From Ottelia alismoides (Eukaryota > Streptophyta > Magnoliopsida > Alismatales > Hydrocharitaceae): DNA of 64,000 nucleotides. The stretch is from assembly GCA_037367405.1 (NCBI GenBank), contig JAZKJV010008882.1, positions 1,798,001-1,862,000 of the forward strand, in the 5' to 3' direction. A program made the position numbers and the translations under genes. The notes beneath the pieces are model-generated. The model saw only the letters and a program-made list of their open reading frames with translations, ran no database searches and was not told the DNA's origin. Shown piece after piece: positions 1 through 11,019 of this stretch. Each line of letters begins with the position of its first letter. The first letter of the stretch is position 1.

Positions 1-373
1 AGATATGCCCCTATTAATTACACCATGGTTTAGTTGAACCATGATTAAGTTCAAGTTATTGATGGCTAAAGTAACAGATGAGCACAAGTGATAGAACGCA
101 AGAAGTCAGGGGCACATCTGATATTCCCAAAAAGAGAGGAGCATAACTAATTTTGCAATATCTTGAAGGGGCGCAACTGATAAAAACCCAAAAATAAAGT
201 TTAATATAAAAAGACCAATGGATCACTTAACACTAGGTTAAATTTGTTAATGGGGCTAAGATCGGATTAACTCGTAATAAATTCAAGATGAGCGAACACA
301 ACTCAAATCTTTATCACCAAACATTTGCCTTTAAGATGGTTCTGATCTAGTATTTTTCCCATGGTAACGTTAA
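1..373. other. Left flank, no gene seen
   Basis: AT-rich sequence with no supported open frame, RNA gene or repeat boundary. It ends with the taa target copy of the following MITE (371-373). Confidence 0.6.
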
Positions 374-666
374 GGGCACGTTTAGTAATTGGGTTGGGTT
401 ATCCTCTTGTGAATAGTAGATGTTTGGATGGTTGGGAGGATTGGAGTGGATTGGAATGATAAATGTGGTGAGATGTGACATTGATTGTGTTATATTATTT
501 TTTAAGGATTATAATAATTTTTATATTAATTTTTTTATTTGAATATGGTTAAAAAATATTATAACAAAGAAATTGTACGATCTATAAGCTAATTTCAACC
601 AAAAATGCAAGAATAGAACAAGAGTATGACAGGTTACCCCGAATTAACTTGGCAACCAAACAGCCC
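374..666. mobile_element. Tourist-like (PIF/Harbinger-type) MITE, copy A
   Basis: A 293-bp non-coding element. It begins gggcacgtttag and ends caaccaaacagccc, so the ends are imperfect inverted repeats of the ggg-c-tgtttggt type. It is flanked by the 3-bp direct repeat taa (371-373 and 667-669), the target-site type of PIF/Harbinger MITEs. A second copy at 58160-58454 shares the internal block gaatagtagatgtttggatg and the same flank type, which fixes the ends. It has no coding capacity and would depend on a transposase elsewhere. Confidence 0.8.
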
Positions 667-669
667 TAA

Positions 670-1212
670 GAAAGGAGAATATCACTGAGCACACACAGAC
701 ACACATCACGCTACAGCAAGAGGTGTGAAGTTAAATTTTTAATAAAATGTTATGGTCAAATATATTTCACCCTGGAGTATCTTTTTCCTTATGGTATGTG
801 TCAAACAACAGATTAAACACCCAGGACAAGCTTTCTGATTTAACATACAGGAAAGTTCAGAAGGAATTGAGTTTGCAATGTCTAGACATCTTATGTATTA
901 AAAAGATTAATTAGTCAGAGGGCATGGTATAGATCCCTTGCCCACCTTGTAATCCCTCTCAAATTTAAAATTGAAAACAAAAAAACTACTAATTCAGTCT
1001 CTGCTCTAGGTACTGAATTTTATTGTAACATCTCCATATCACATCATCCAACAACCCAATCGAGGAAACATATAGATTCACATCACCCAGCAAACTAATA
1101 CATGTAGCATATAAAGCAACAATAAGCACAACACACTAAAACAGAGAACTTTGATAAAGCTAGTACTACATTACACTCCAAAGCGAAACCCAAAACATGA
1201 TTACGACGAAGA
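670..1212. other. Intergenic or 3'-UTR-like stretch, no gene seen
   Basis: Ordinary AT-rich sequence without supported ORFs. If the minus-strand exons suggested at 1213-1463 are real, this part would hold the 3' UTR and downstream flank of that gene. Confidence 0.4.
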
Positions 1213-1463
1213 TCAATGCGAGAATACATTCATAGGAGTTGCCACTTGCCAGAGCATCTGGTCATCCCTTTTCAGTCCAGAGGCAAACTTTGGAAACCGC
1301 ATAACAAAACGATAACACGGTAAAGAAAACAATGCATTAATGTGATCCAAGGTACTCAAGAAAAAAAAAGATCATCCTGCTTTATTGATATTATTATCAG
1401 GAATGTGTTGTCAAATTGTCCCATCCACTCTCCAGCATGGCCGATCTCTCGCATTAGTTTCTC
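1213..1463 (-). CDS. Possible terminal exons of a host gene (unrecognised)
   Basis: I do not recognise this gene. Two minus-strand blocks read like conserved protein rather than random sequence. The first starts after a possible acceptor (tgacaaatccag) at 1463 and reads EKLMREIGHAGEWMGQFDN. The second, 1299-1213, reads FPKFASGLKRDDQMLWQVAT and ends MNVFSH before TGA. They are in different frames, separated by a T-rich stretch (about 1300-1400) that could be an intron, with a possible acceptor tttccaaag. I could not find a good donor for the first block. Copia-1 inserted just upstream at 1670, so the rest of the gene, if real, would lie in or beyond it. It could equally be a decayed gene fragment. 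Confidence 0.25.
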
Positions 1464-1669
1464 CTGGATTTGTCATAAAATTCAGAAACACAGTGAAAAA
1501 AACGTGTTGTCAGACTTAATTTTTAAAAGAATCGTGCAAGTAGATGCTTAATATTCCTATGATAACAATCTCTATTCTCTATTTTAAGATGCAACTTCTG
1601 AAAGACGTAAGTGATGAACAGATAGGCATTCTGAGCTTAGTAAGATATTTTCCAATCTATGTTAACTAT

Positions 1670-1825
1670 TTTTGGGAAAATAGAAGAACTTGTTTATTCC
1701 ATCAGCCCAAGGCTCTCTTATATAGGAAAGTAGCCTATGGGTAAATTACATAAAGAGTACTGCAGGAATGGAAAATAATAAAAGACTACATAAGTAGATA
1801 ATATATATATATGTATATGTTTACA
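1670..1825 (-). repeat. 3' LTR of copia-1
   Basis: On the minus strand it starts tgtaaacatatac and ends ttcccaaaa. The tgtt/tttt change at its outer edge (1670-1673) spoils the usual CA end, while the other copy at 6594-6747 keeps CA. Target copy actat abuts it at 1665-1669. Confidence 0.92.
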
Positions 1826-1832
1826 CTGCCCC

Positions 1833-4800
1833 TCAAGATGGAGCATAGATATCAATCATGCTCAGCTTGGACGCACACTTCTGAAACGGGCCTCGCAGTA
1901 ATGCATTGGTAAAAATATCTGCAGTTTAATTTTCCGAACTAACATGGGATGTAGCAATGAATCCCCTCTGGATCATGTCACGGATAAAGTGACAATCAAC
2001 TTCAATGTGCTTGGTTCGTTCATGAAATGCTGGATTGTTTGCAGTGAACAAGGCCGCCTGATTGTCACAATCTAAAACCATAGGAAGTAGGACTTCTATA
2101 TGTAAATCTGTAAGCACAACTTTTACCCACATCATTTCTGTACTAGCTTGGGCCATAGCCCTATATTCAGATTCAGCACTAGACCTTGCTACCACAGTTG
2201 TTTCTTGCTCCTCCACGAGATTAGGGAATCTCCAACATACACGGCAAACCCAGAGGTGGACTTCCTGTCCTTGGGACACCCTGCATAATCTGCATCTGCA
2301 CAGGCTGAGATAGAAATCACCTTGCCTTTCTTGAACAGCAGACCTGCACCTGGGGATGACTTGAGATACCTGAGTATCATATGTATTGCATCCATGTGGA
2401 CCTGACGTGGTTGCTCCATGAATTGGCTCACTCGACTCACGGCAAAGGCTATGTCAGGCCTAGTGATAGTAATATATATAAGTTTGCCCGTCAGTTCTCT
2501 GTATCTTCTCCTATCCACCTCTGTATCATCATCATATAGCTTCATACTGGGATCCATTGGTGTGGTAGCAGGTCGGTAGCCAAGCATTCCTGTTTCACTC
2601 AACAGGTCAGTGACATATTTTCTCTGAGACATTACCAACCCATGCGGATTTCTGGCGAACTCCAGTCCCAGAAAATATCTAAGAACTCCAAGGTCCTTGG
2701 TGACAAATTCGCTACCCAGCATTTCTTTCGCCTTCTTTATCCCTTGTACATCATCAGCTGTAATCAAGATATCATCTACATAGACCATGATTGCAATAAT
2801 ACCTCTGGAAGTCTTTTGTACAAACAAAGAATGATCAGCATTTGAACGTTTGTATCCCTGTTTCTCAAAAAAATCTAAGAGCTTCTGAAACCACGCTCTG
2901 GGACTTTGCTTAAGGCCATAGATAGCCTTATGAAGTCTGCACACCTTGGAACACTCCCCCTCAACAGCAAAACCGGGTGGATGTTGCAAGTAGACTTCCT
3001 CCTGTAAGTCACCATATAAGAAGGCATTCTTCACATCCAACTGATATAGTGGCCAGTCACAAGTAACCACAACAGACAGTAAGATCCGTAGAGTGGAATG
3101 GCGGCTACTGGCGAGAATGTATCAAGATAGTCCACCCCGTATGTCTGTGTAAAGCCACGAGCAATAAGACGAGCCTTGTATCTGTCAATACTACCATCTG
3201 CATTCTTCTTGACTGTAAACACCCATTTGTAGCTCACTGGGGACACATCTGCAGGTATAGGAACCAGACTCCAAGTTCCTCTAGACTGAAGTGCCGCCAT
3301 TTCTTCCTCCATTGCTAGACACCATCTACTATCCTTCATAGCGTCTTGGTAACTCCGAGGAATATCTATAGCTGACAAAGCAATCACAAAGTTCCTGAAA
3401 TCTCCAGTTAGTCGTTCAAATGACACAAAAACTGCTAAAGGATACGGAGCGCAGCTTCGCTTCGACTTGCGTATAGCAATAGGAACATCTAAATCAACCA
3501 TGTCCTCGTCTGGCCTCTGTAACACATCTTACTCAGAAACATCGTCAGATCCATCAATAGTAATATCTTCAGAACATACCTTGGGCAAGCTAGGTGATGA
3601 GTCATGACCATGAGCTGGAGCAGGCCTGCGGGTATAATGAAATGGTAGTGGTGAAACAGGTATAGTAATAGGAGGAGCAGATGGTGGTGGTGGTGGTGGT
3701 GGTGATGGTGGTAGTGGTTGTGCTTATGGCACATAAATGGCATCGGTATGAGTTGGAGGTACCAATTGATCACCTGAGGATGAAAAATACATTACGGATT
3801 CAAAAAACATAACATCTGCACTAACTAGATACCGCCTGCGTAATGGATCATAGCACTTGTACCCCTTCTGAGTTTTGGAGTATCCAACAAACACACACTT
3901 GACAACCCTAGGAGAGAGAGCTTGTCAGTACCAGGAGACAACTGGTGGACAAAGGCAACCGAACCAAACACACGAGGAGTAAGGGAAAACAGATCTTTAC
4001 CAGGGAAGATAAGAGAGAAAGGAATCTTTTCACCTAGAACAGAGGACGGCATACGATTGATTAGGTAGCATGTTGTGAGAACCGCGTCATCCCAGTAAGA
4101 ATAAGGAGCATGACTCTGTATAAGAAGTGATCTAGTGACATCTAGTAAGTGGCGATGTTTCCTTTCAGCAATCCCATTCTGTTGGGAGGTATAGGCACAG
4201 GATGTCTGGTGGATAATCCCTTGGGATGAGTAGTAATTGGCTAGGACATGAGTACACAATTCCAGGGTGTTATCACTTCTCACAATTTTAACAGACGTGG
4301 AGAAAACATTACGAATTTCATTAAGAAAATTGATAATAATATTCCCTGCTTCAGATTTATTCTTTAACAAAAACACCCATGACACACGAGAGAAGTCATC
4401 CACAATAACTATATAAAATCTGTATCCCTGATGATCAGGAACACGACTCGGACCCCAAATATCAATATGAAATAACTCAAACTTGGAGGTACTACTCCGA
4501 CACTGACGACTGGGAAAGGTAGACCGATGATGCTTTCCCAATTGACAAGCCTCACATTGGATAGATGTGTGAGGCAGATCCTGGGGTAACACACGATGCA
4601 ACTTCTGAAGCGGTAGATGTCCAAAGCGCAGATGCCATAGCAGAGGAGATACGGGTCCAGTAGGTAGGGATGAGGTTCCAGCAAAAGAAGTCTGACTGAG
4701 GCGATAGAGGCATCCTTGCTCATAACCATGACCAATCACGTTGCCCATAAGGATGTCCTGAAAAACAAGAGAAGATGGATCAAAAATCACCCGACATTAC

Positions 4801-6038
4801 AAATCCTTTGTAATTTGGCTGATAGATAATAAATTCATTGAAAAATCAGGTACGTGTAACACATTCTTGAGCTGCATAGATGATGTCAGTCTAATCTCCC
4901 CCTGACCAGTAATTGGGGAATGTGTGCCATTAGCAATGACCACTGTTCGACCTGGAGGAATATGTCTGTATCCTGTAAACAGACTTTGATCGCCACAAAG
5001 ATGATGTGTGGCTCCAGAGTCCATAATCCATGCTGAAGTATCTGATCCACTACTAGTAAGTGCAAGTGTGCTACCTGATGTACTGGTAGAGGCAGAAGCG
5101 GATGCAGCAGCATCAGACTCGTTCTCAGTAGTGGGTGCTGGGCCAGATGGAGGAATAATGCCCCTTAGACGGGCAACGAGATCATCAAAGCGCTGATCTA
5201 AAGATGCAGCAGATGGAGGCTCTATCTGCTCGGCAACTCGTGCGGATGCAGGAAATCCATGCTTAGTGTAGCATGTATCTTCAGTATGTCCAGTGCGGTG
5301 ACAGTAGGTACATATTGGCCGAGTACGACCTCCTCTACCACGAGGACCACGGCCACGGGCATGAGGACCTCCACGGCCCCTATTGGTAGCCATTGCTGAA
5401 GCAGTCTGATTCGTGGCTGTAGAGGGGACAATGATCCGACTCAGTCTGTGAAAGGCTTCCTCCATAGGAGGTATAGTAGAATCTGCCAAGATCTGAGATC
5501 GTACCGCCTCGTACTCTGGATCAAGAGCAGCAAGGAAAACTCCTACCATAGTAGCATTCCGGTAGGTCTTTTGTTGCTCTGGCGTGGCTGTCAGGGGCAT
5601 GAAGCTGTACAGCTTCTCGAACATCCCTCGTAGAGATGTGTATAGTAAGTGTAGAGGTCGTCCATTCTGCTTAATGGTGAATATGTTATGCTGAAGTTGC
5701 AGAATCTTCGTCTCATTCTAAGATTGAGAGTATGTGGCAGCCAGAATATCCCACATTGCTTTGGTCGTGGGCTGATGAAGAATATTATTGGCAATCTCGA
5801 TTGCCAGAGTACCTGATAACCATACTTTGGCATATGCGTCATCCGCCGCCCACAAGGCATTAACTCCAGTCTTCTCAGCAGGCTCTTCTTCGGTAAGGTT
5901 GTGTTTCTTACCGGTTGACTTCATCATACTCATGAACTGCATCGCCCACAGTTCATAGTTCGTACCATCCATCTTTACAATAGGCGTTGGACCTCGAAAG
6001 GCGCCTATAGATGGAATATCTACCTTGCTTTCTGACAT
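1833..6038 (-). pseudogene. Copia-1 gag-pol polyprotein, inactivated
   Basis: Gag starts MSESK at 6038. It contains the copia gag (YELWAMQFM), an RGRGG-rich stretch and a CCHC zinc knuckle (CTYCHRTGHTEDTC, near 5310-5270). Protease follows with DSGATHHLC (about 5010), then the pre-integrase and integrase core (VDDFSRVSWVFL near 4390; SERKH-type region AERKHRHLLD near 4160). A proline-rich linker (about 3770-3560) leads to RT with LDVKNAFLYGDLQEEVY and the catalytic YVDD (about 2785), and to RNase H (SSAESEYRAMA near 2180) ending near 1833. Breaks seen: loss of frame after the gag block near 5720, an in-frame TAA after ITKDL near 4800, a frameshift near 3930, one near 3100 before the RT core, one near 2195 inside RNase H, and a late stop near 1926. 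The product would be a cytoplasmic replication polyprotein. It cannot be made as one chain from this copy. Confidence 0.92.
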
Positions 6039-6581
6039 ACTGGTAATAGAAGACTGGAGTAGTAGACTGAAGCTGTAATTGTCTACACGAACATGTATGA
6101 GTTTAGTTGCTTGTGTAGACTTCAAGCAACCAAACCCATTTCCTAGGAGATGTGAGCCCTAGAGATATATGCAGGACTGATTTACGGCTTAAGGGCGCAC
6201 TACAAAGAGATGCGCACATCAAGAAGCCGTGATAGAGTGCAGGATACGCACACAGCAGCAAGGAAGCGCGCACGAGCGCACGAGATCGCACTGGAGATGC
6301 ACGATTCTTGCACGAGGGCGCAGGGGCTCAGGAGCGCACGAGGGCGCAGAGGCGCAGGAGCGCTCGAAAGCACGCTGAGGATGCGCGACGTGCAGGCGAT
6401 GCGTGCAAGGGGTGCACGCTGGGCGCAAGCGACGCGCGCAAAGCGCACTGGGGTAGCTTGCAAGGCGAGGCGAGGCACGGGGCGCAGGAGACCCACGACC
6501 GGCGGCGCGCGGGAGAAGACGAAGCTCGGCGGTGGGGTGGGGTTAGGGTTAGGGTTTCAAGAACTCCGGTCTAGGACCGTC
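6039..6581 (-). other. GC-rich 5' leader of copia-1
   Basis: The untranslated leader between primer site and gag. The part from about 6190 to 6540 is strongly GC-rich and built of degenerate gcgcacgag-like repeats, unlike the AT-rich surroundings. Near 6540-6560 it carries ggttagggttaggg, a telo-box-like motif on the opposite strand. Open frames here on both strands (for example 6210-6635) are by-products of base composition. It does not resemble the leader of copia-2 although the coding regions do. Confidence 0.7.
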
Positions 6582-6593
6582 GCTCTGATACCA
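6582..6593 (-). other. Primer-binding site of copia-1 (tRNA-Met type)
   Basis: The minus strand reads tggtatcagagc immediately after the CA end of the 5' LTR. This matches the 3' end of plant initiator tRNA-Met used by Ty1/copia elements. Confidence 0.92.
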
Positions 6594-6747
6594 TGTTGGG
6601 AAAATAGAAGAACTTGTTTATTCCATCAACCCTAGGCTCTCTTATATAGGAGAGTAGCCTATGGGTAAATTACATAAAGAGTACTGCAGGAATGGAAAAT
6701 AATAAAAGACTACATAAGTAGATAATATATATATGTATATGTTTACA
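6594..6747 (-). repeat. 5' LTR of copia-1, with promoter
   Basis: The minus strand starts tgtaaac and ends cccaaca. A TATA box (ctatataagagagcc, around 6650-6635) is followed by the gagcctagggtt block also found in the copia-2 LTR, so the two are sub-families. Target copy actat abuts it at 6748-6752. Confidence 0.93.
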
Positions 6748-6752
6748 ACTAT

Positions 6753-7159
6753 TGATTTTTGGATACTAGTCAGAGGCAAGAAGATATGCATTCTATCTAT
6801 TAATATTCCAAATTCTAAAGCCTGCTGTTGTTGTGTGATTTTATTAGAGTTAGGAAAAATGATCAGATGTTTGAATATTTTGTAATTTTTATGACAACAT
6901 GGTATACTATAATTTTTTGTTTAAATGGAAGAAAGAGAAAGGGAGAGGTAAACCAGAGGGAATTGGATGTATTAGATGAGAGAGTGATTGGTGTGTGGGA
7001 GGTTCCCACATAGTGAGAAGAGAGTGTGGTCGGCAGTAGACCCAACTAGGTTGAAAGAGGGGTTTGGGGGAGAATCTGGAGAAAACCAGCAAAAAATGGG
7101 GAAAGCCTGCAATTTGTCTAGATTTTCCCCAACCTTGATGGGCTTTTATAAGTGATACC
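6753..7159. other. AT-rich flank of copia-1, no gene seen
   Basis: This continues the sequence interrupted by copia-1. I see no supported coding region. The stretch 6944-7110 (repeated g-rich runs, gagagagtgattggtgtgtggg) looks like decayed LTR or UTR material but has no partner in the window. Confidence 0.4.
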
Positions 7160-7653
7160 ATACTTGAAGACATCTATCCCAAGATCGGGTCTGTCAATCA
7201 GAATGATGTGTCCTTAGCAGACAACTATACCACTATGGAGTCCCTTATTTAGGAACTGATCATCTCTGAGTTTCTCTGTTGTGCAAGAAACTTCTTCGAA
7301 GAACTAAAGATTGTTGAGTCCCCATGTTCTGATAAGTAGACTACATAGAGCAAAGTGGCAGATATAATGATTTCTTGAGGATTTTAGCTCTCCATAATCA
7401 GGTTCTAGGGATCCGACGTTGCCATCCAAAGCCATTCCAGATTTAGTGGACATCTACAATCGTCTCAGAAAAGACTGATGTTACTCATGCAGCTCATCCA
7501 GCCTCATGTATCTGCAGATATCATTGCCCTTGATGTCTTTGGCAGCGGCAATGACTCATTTTGTCATAGAATGTATAGGTATTAGGAATACCTGAGGGTG
7601 ATGTTGATCAATAAACGATTGAATAACCATGTTGCGCTTCCATTCTGAGGGAG
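7160..7653 (+). pseudogene. Decayed coding-like remnant, unrecognised
   Basis: I do not recognise this. In one plus frame from about 7154 it reads protein-like segments (DTILEDIYPKIGSVNQND, then SLADNYTTMESLI, then EFLCCARNFFEELKIVESP), broken by a stop near 7250 and others later. A further block near 7490-7620 includes ADIIALDVFGSGNDSF and EYLRVMLINKR. The stretch ends in ctgagggag just before a tg that I take as an LTR start, so it may be the 3' end of an element's internal region or a captured gene piece. Confidence 0.3.
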
Positions 7654-7842
7654 TGATGAAACAGGTTTGGATTTTAGTGACTCCTCTTAATATAGGAGTA
7701 ATCTAATCTCAGTTCAACAGTGATCTGAATGTGATTCAGATGCAATTAGAAGATTAGATTTACAACTTTGATTTAATCAAACATCTATAGGAGGTCCCCG
7801 AGATCCAGATTTGAGATATGATCTCAATATCCAAGTCACTAT

Positions 7843-7910
7843 ACGTGGAACGTACAATCACACTGTCCTTATCTCGACGTGGAACGTACAATCACACTGT
7901 CCTTATCTCG
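7843..7910. repeat. 34-bp perfect tandem duplication
   Basis: Unit 7843-7876 begins acgtggaacgtacaatcaca and is repeated without change at 7877-7910. Confidence 0.95.
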
Positions 7911-8514
7911 AAGTATCTGCTGAGAAAGCGCATTATTCTTGAAAGAGTTCAAGGATAATTTCATTATTGATAATGAGTCTGGGCATTGAGGAAAATTGAT
8001 AGTTAAATGCGATTTGATTATCATGAATAATATGAATTTGATTCATATTATTTGGTTATACAAGGAAAGTTATCTAAGATAATTCAATGCGATTTAAATA
8101 AAAAATGTGAATAATGTGAATGTGATTCATGTTATTTGGGCACATGAGAATAGAGATCCAAGATATTTAAATACGATTTAATTATCACGGATATGAATAA
8201 TCTGGATAGTATTATCCATATTAATCATATATATTATAGATGTGATTTATAATATATAAGAGAGAGCTATTTGTAAATAACATTTACAATTTAAATGTTG
8301 ATGTGAATGTCATTCACATTGGACAATTAATTGAAAATATAATTTACATTTTATTTTGGGTTGTGAATATGATTCACAATTATTTAATGGCATGACTGAT
8401 ATATTCACAAAATTAATTTAGAATTATTTTTGTGAATTAATTTACAACAAAAGGTTGTTGTAAATAAATAAAGGATTATGTGAGATATAATAATCTCACA
8501 TAATTAGAAAGGGA

Positions 8515-8594
8515 GCCACCTTCCGAGTATGGAGGGTGGACGGCCACCATTGACTTGTTCAAGGTGGTCGTCCCCTCCATATATGGAAGGTGGC
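8515..8594. repeat. Long inverted repeat (hairpin) inside the LTR
   Basis: The left arm begins gccaccttcc and runs through atggagggtggacggccacc. The right arm is its near-complement and ends ggaaggtggc. The arms are about 33 bp with a 4-nt asymmetric segment, and the loop is about 14 nt (attgacttgttcaa). It is GC-rich against an AT-rich background. Confidence 0.9.
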
Positions 8595-9375
8595 TAACCA
8601 TCTTCCTTATTCTTTATTAGATGTTGATTTAGTTAAATTAAATTATAATGATAATATCTCTATATATTTAATTTGATTTAAATTAATTGTTGTTGTATTT
8701 CTATACAACAAAATCATGGCCATTGAATAGAAACACAAATCAATCTCAACCATTAATTTTGTGTTTCACATAGATTGTGATCCATAGACTCCCAAAATAC
8801 TATAAAAGAAGAGGCAACCCTAGTTCTTCTTTTAGACAACATTTTGCAAGTGCTCTCTCACTCTCTAATTCTCATACACGTCCCCCCTCTCTCCTTAGAG
8901 TGGTCATATACTCCAAACCCAAGAGAGGACCGCCATCGTCACCAGACTCACCACGCCATTGTGTTGTCAATTAGACCGCTTGTGGATCTCCATCTCTTGC
9001 GGTGCAACTCGCTCGTAAAAAAGACGTCGAATCTCGTGAGACGAGATTAGGAGATTCACCGCTTGGATCATCAACTTGGATTGCGATGGGCACATGTTTC
9101 ATCAACGCGCTCGCAAGCATCTCCTCCGTTGGATAGGACTTGAGATAGGAGATCTCTTATACTTTAAAAACACGATCGCAACCATGCTTCAAGTTTATCT
9201 TGTTTGCGGTTTAGATGAAACAATCCGAGAAGTGTTCTTGGATCATGTGGTTTCATCGTTATAAAATATTTTAAATTTTGTTGCCTCAAGCAACTAGTAT
9301 GACTAGTCGCTCTCGATCGCATATGATGTGATCTTCACGCTTCCGTGCTGCGCTTAAAGTTTTTCCCATAACCTT

Positions 9376-10009
9376 CACCCCCCCCCCCCCCCCGCAATCT
9401 AACTAGTTAGGAACATTAATCAACCTAATTAGCCCTATTTTACAAGCTTAAACATAGTCGTGACCTTACTCATCATGTATGCACAACCATCCCTTTAATC
9501 GGTGTTGGGTCGGGTTACATCCTACATTCAATTACGTTTGGTTATACTAATGGCTCCTCTATAACTGAAATGACATGTGATTCCTACTGAGACTCTGTGG
9601 ATTATCAACTATCCTCAACCGACAATGGACAACTCATGTAAGTCTTCAGGTTTTGCTTTACCACTAATAACTTTTTGTGGCTAACCTAACCACTACGTCT
9701 GGTACTAGTTCATCCCACGTTTGCTTCTTCTCCGTAGTGGATCCCTAACATAGTGAATCAAATCATCTAACTTGTCAATATACATTCTTTATTTATTCTC
9801 AACCCTTTGTGCATGTAAAGTTAGCTAGCCAATAGATCTCACTTACACATTACTTTTGTTGGTAGTATTTCCCCTTATCTTAAAACTCATGTTACCTAGA
9901 GGACAGTGTGCCTTCTTAAAGTTCCTATGATCTTACCTGCTACTTGTCATTTATGCTCACAACTTAGTTGTTGAGTTATTTTTTTATCAGTATTCTACTA
10001 TTTTCAGGA
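9376..10009. other. Non-coding stretch with a C16 run
   Basis: No gene is seen. A homopolymer of 16 C lies at 9378-9393, just past the presumed LTR end. Sequencing and assembly are unreliable at such runs. Confidence 0.6.
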
Positions 10010-10011
10010 AT

Positions 10012-10155
10012 GTTGTGTGATTTATTATGTTCCCCACTCAAGGGCACACTAGTCTTTTGACTGGTATTATGACGCTTTATGTAAACTCTAACCATATGCC
10101 GCCACCTATATAAGAAGAAGTCATTCTCTCACAAATCTCCACTTGGTATCAAACC
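10012..10155 (+). repeat. Remnant of a short copia LTR with primer site
   Basis: Starts tgttgtgtgattt, has a TATA box (ctatataagaagaag, about 10106) and ends near cattctctcaca. It is followed within a few bases by ttggtatcaaaccc (about 10143), a decayed tRNA-Met primer site. No coding region or partner LTR follows, so this is a fragment. Confidence 0.4.
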
Positions 10156-10247
10156 CCTACTCCCCCTCCACGCCCACTCCCGCCCACCACCAGCCGACCG
10201 AGGGCTAACGCCTCCAGCAAATGCTCCTCATGGGTTACCTAACAGGG

Positions 10248-10375
10248 CCCTCGAGCCTAGTTTCAACCCCTACATCCAGTTACCTACATGGGTTTCAACG
10301 GTTTCATCTTTCCCTCGAGCCTAGGTTCAACCCCTACATCCAGTTACCTACATGGGTTTCAACAGTTTCATCTTG
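10248..10375. repeat. 64-bp tandem duplication
   Basis: Unit 10248-10311 begins ccctcgagcctag and is repeated at 10312-10375 with very few changes. It lies in what would be the leader of the preceding LTR remnant. Confidence 0.9.
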
Positions 10376-10439
10376 GTCTCCGTCAATGGTATGGTCTAGT
10401 AAATATATGTCATCTAATTTTTCACTTGTAAATAGGCCC

Positions 10440-10690
10440 TAGAAACATAACTCAAGATGTCACAACCCTAGGTAACATAATCTCGTGCTAAGGAGTGTCG
10501 AGGTTCGAGTCCTCTTCAAGGCATAATGTGGAGAATGCTCATTGAATAAGAAATTCAATAACATATCTCAGATCTAATTCATATCGAGGATATTTCTGAT
10601 GATTATACAAAGGTACGACAAAGAACATATTCCTCTTGAGCCAAAGTGATGCAGGTTCTCCTAATTGAGGGCATCACTGAAATTTATCAT
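10440..10690 (+). repeat. Possible tRNA-derived SINE fragment
   Basis: A perfect pol III B-box (ggttcgagtcc, about 10502-10512) is present. About 30 bp upstream, taggtaacataat is only a weak A-box. No tRNA cloverleaf, poly-A tail or target duplication is clear. It may be chance. Confidence 0.22.
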
Positions 10691-11019
10691 TTTTGATGTA
10701 TTTTCATAATGTATTATTAAGGGGTGCACGTAGGACATCCTTTGCACCAAAGGGTGCAAGTTGTACGGGTGTGTTGGTTATTGTAACATATATAAAAGCT
10801 ATAGTCTACTTTGTAAAAAAAGGCATGAAGAAAGAAGGCTTTGAGAATACTAATTCGCTCTCAACTTTTCCTCTCGCCTTACCTCTTAATTCACTTTCTC
10901 GTGACTTCTTTTCCCCTCCATCCTTTCTCTTTCCATCTACCTCTATTAACCCTCTCGCCTGTATTTCCTCTTTCTATTTTTTCATTCCCCTCCTTCCCTT
11001 TTCCTACAAACAACGAGAG

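Larger units (their letters stand above)
1670..6747 (-). mobile_element. Copia-1: full-length Ty1/copia retrotransposon, defective
   Basis: This is a complete 5.08-kb element on the minus strand. LTRs of 156 bp (1670-1825) and 154 bp (6594-6747) differ at a handful of positions. Perfect 5-bp target duplications actat lie at 1665-1669 and 6748-6752. The tRNA-Met primer site tggtatcagagc (minus, 6593-6582) directly follows the 5' LTR, and a purine tract (minus, cttgaggggcag) directly precedes the 3' LTR. The domain order gag, zinc knuckle, protease, integrase, RT, RNase H is the Ty1/copia order. The short LTRs would suit the Ale/Retrofit or a related lineage, but I do not assign one. Several frameshifts and a stop make it non-autonomous now. 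It is a relative of copia-2 at 13749-19264. Confidence 0.95.
7654..9375 (+). repeat. Probable LTR of a Ty1/copia (Tork/Angela-like) element
   Basis: This is inferred from three signals. A purine tract ctgagggag directly precedes tgatgaaac at 7654. A TATA box tataaaag lies at 8801, followed by a pyrimidine-rich leader. The end gctgcgcttaaagtttttccc (about 9350-9369, shown here in part) is typical of long copia LTRs. No second LTR or target duplication was found, so it is a solo or truncated LTR. It contains a 34-bp tandem duplication, a ladder of small palindromes and one long hairpin, listed separately. Small ORFs inside (8777-9264) are not convincing genes. Confidence 0.45.

Noticed and set aside
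3489..3773. ORF with a ten-histidine run on the minus strand
   Set aside because: It is an out-of-frame reading of the proline-rich linker (ggt repeats on the plus strand) between integrase and RT of copia-1; copia-2 has the proline version at the same place.
6535..6565. Telomere-like ggttagggttaggg run
   Set aside because: Only two to three units, and ttaggg rather than tttaggg; it sits in a retrotransposon leader, so it is not an interstitial telomere.
6210..6635. 141-codon Arg/Ala-rich ORF
   Set aside because: It lies in the GC-rich leader of copia-1 and runs into the LTR; open frames on both strands are due to base composition.
10495..10525. tRNA gene suggested by ggttcgagtcc
   Set aside because: No cloverleaf or good A-box; kept only as a weak SINE hint.
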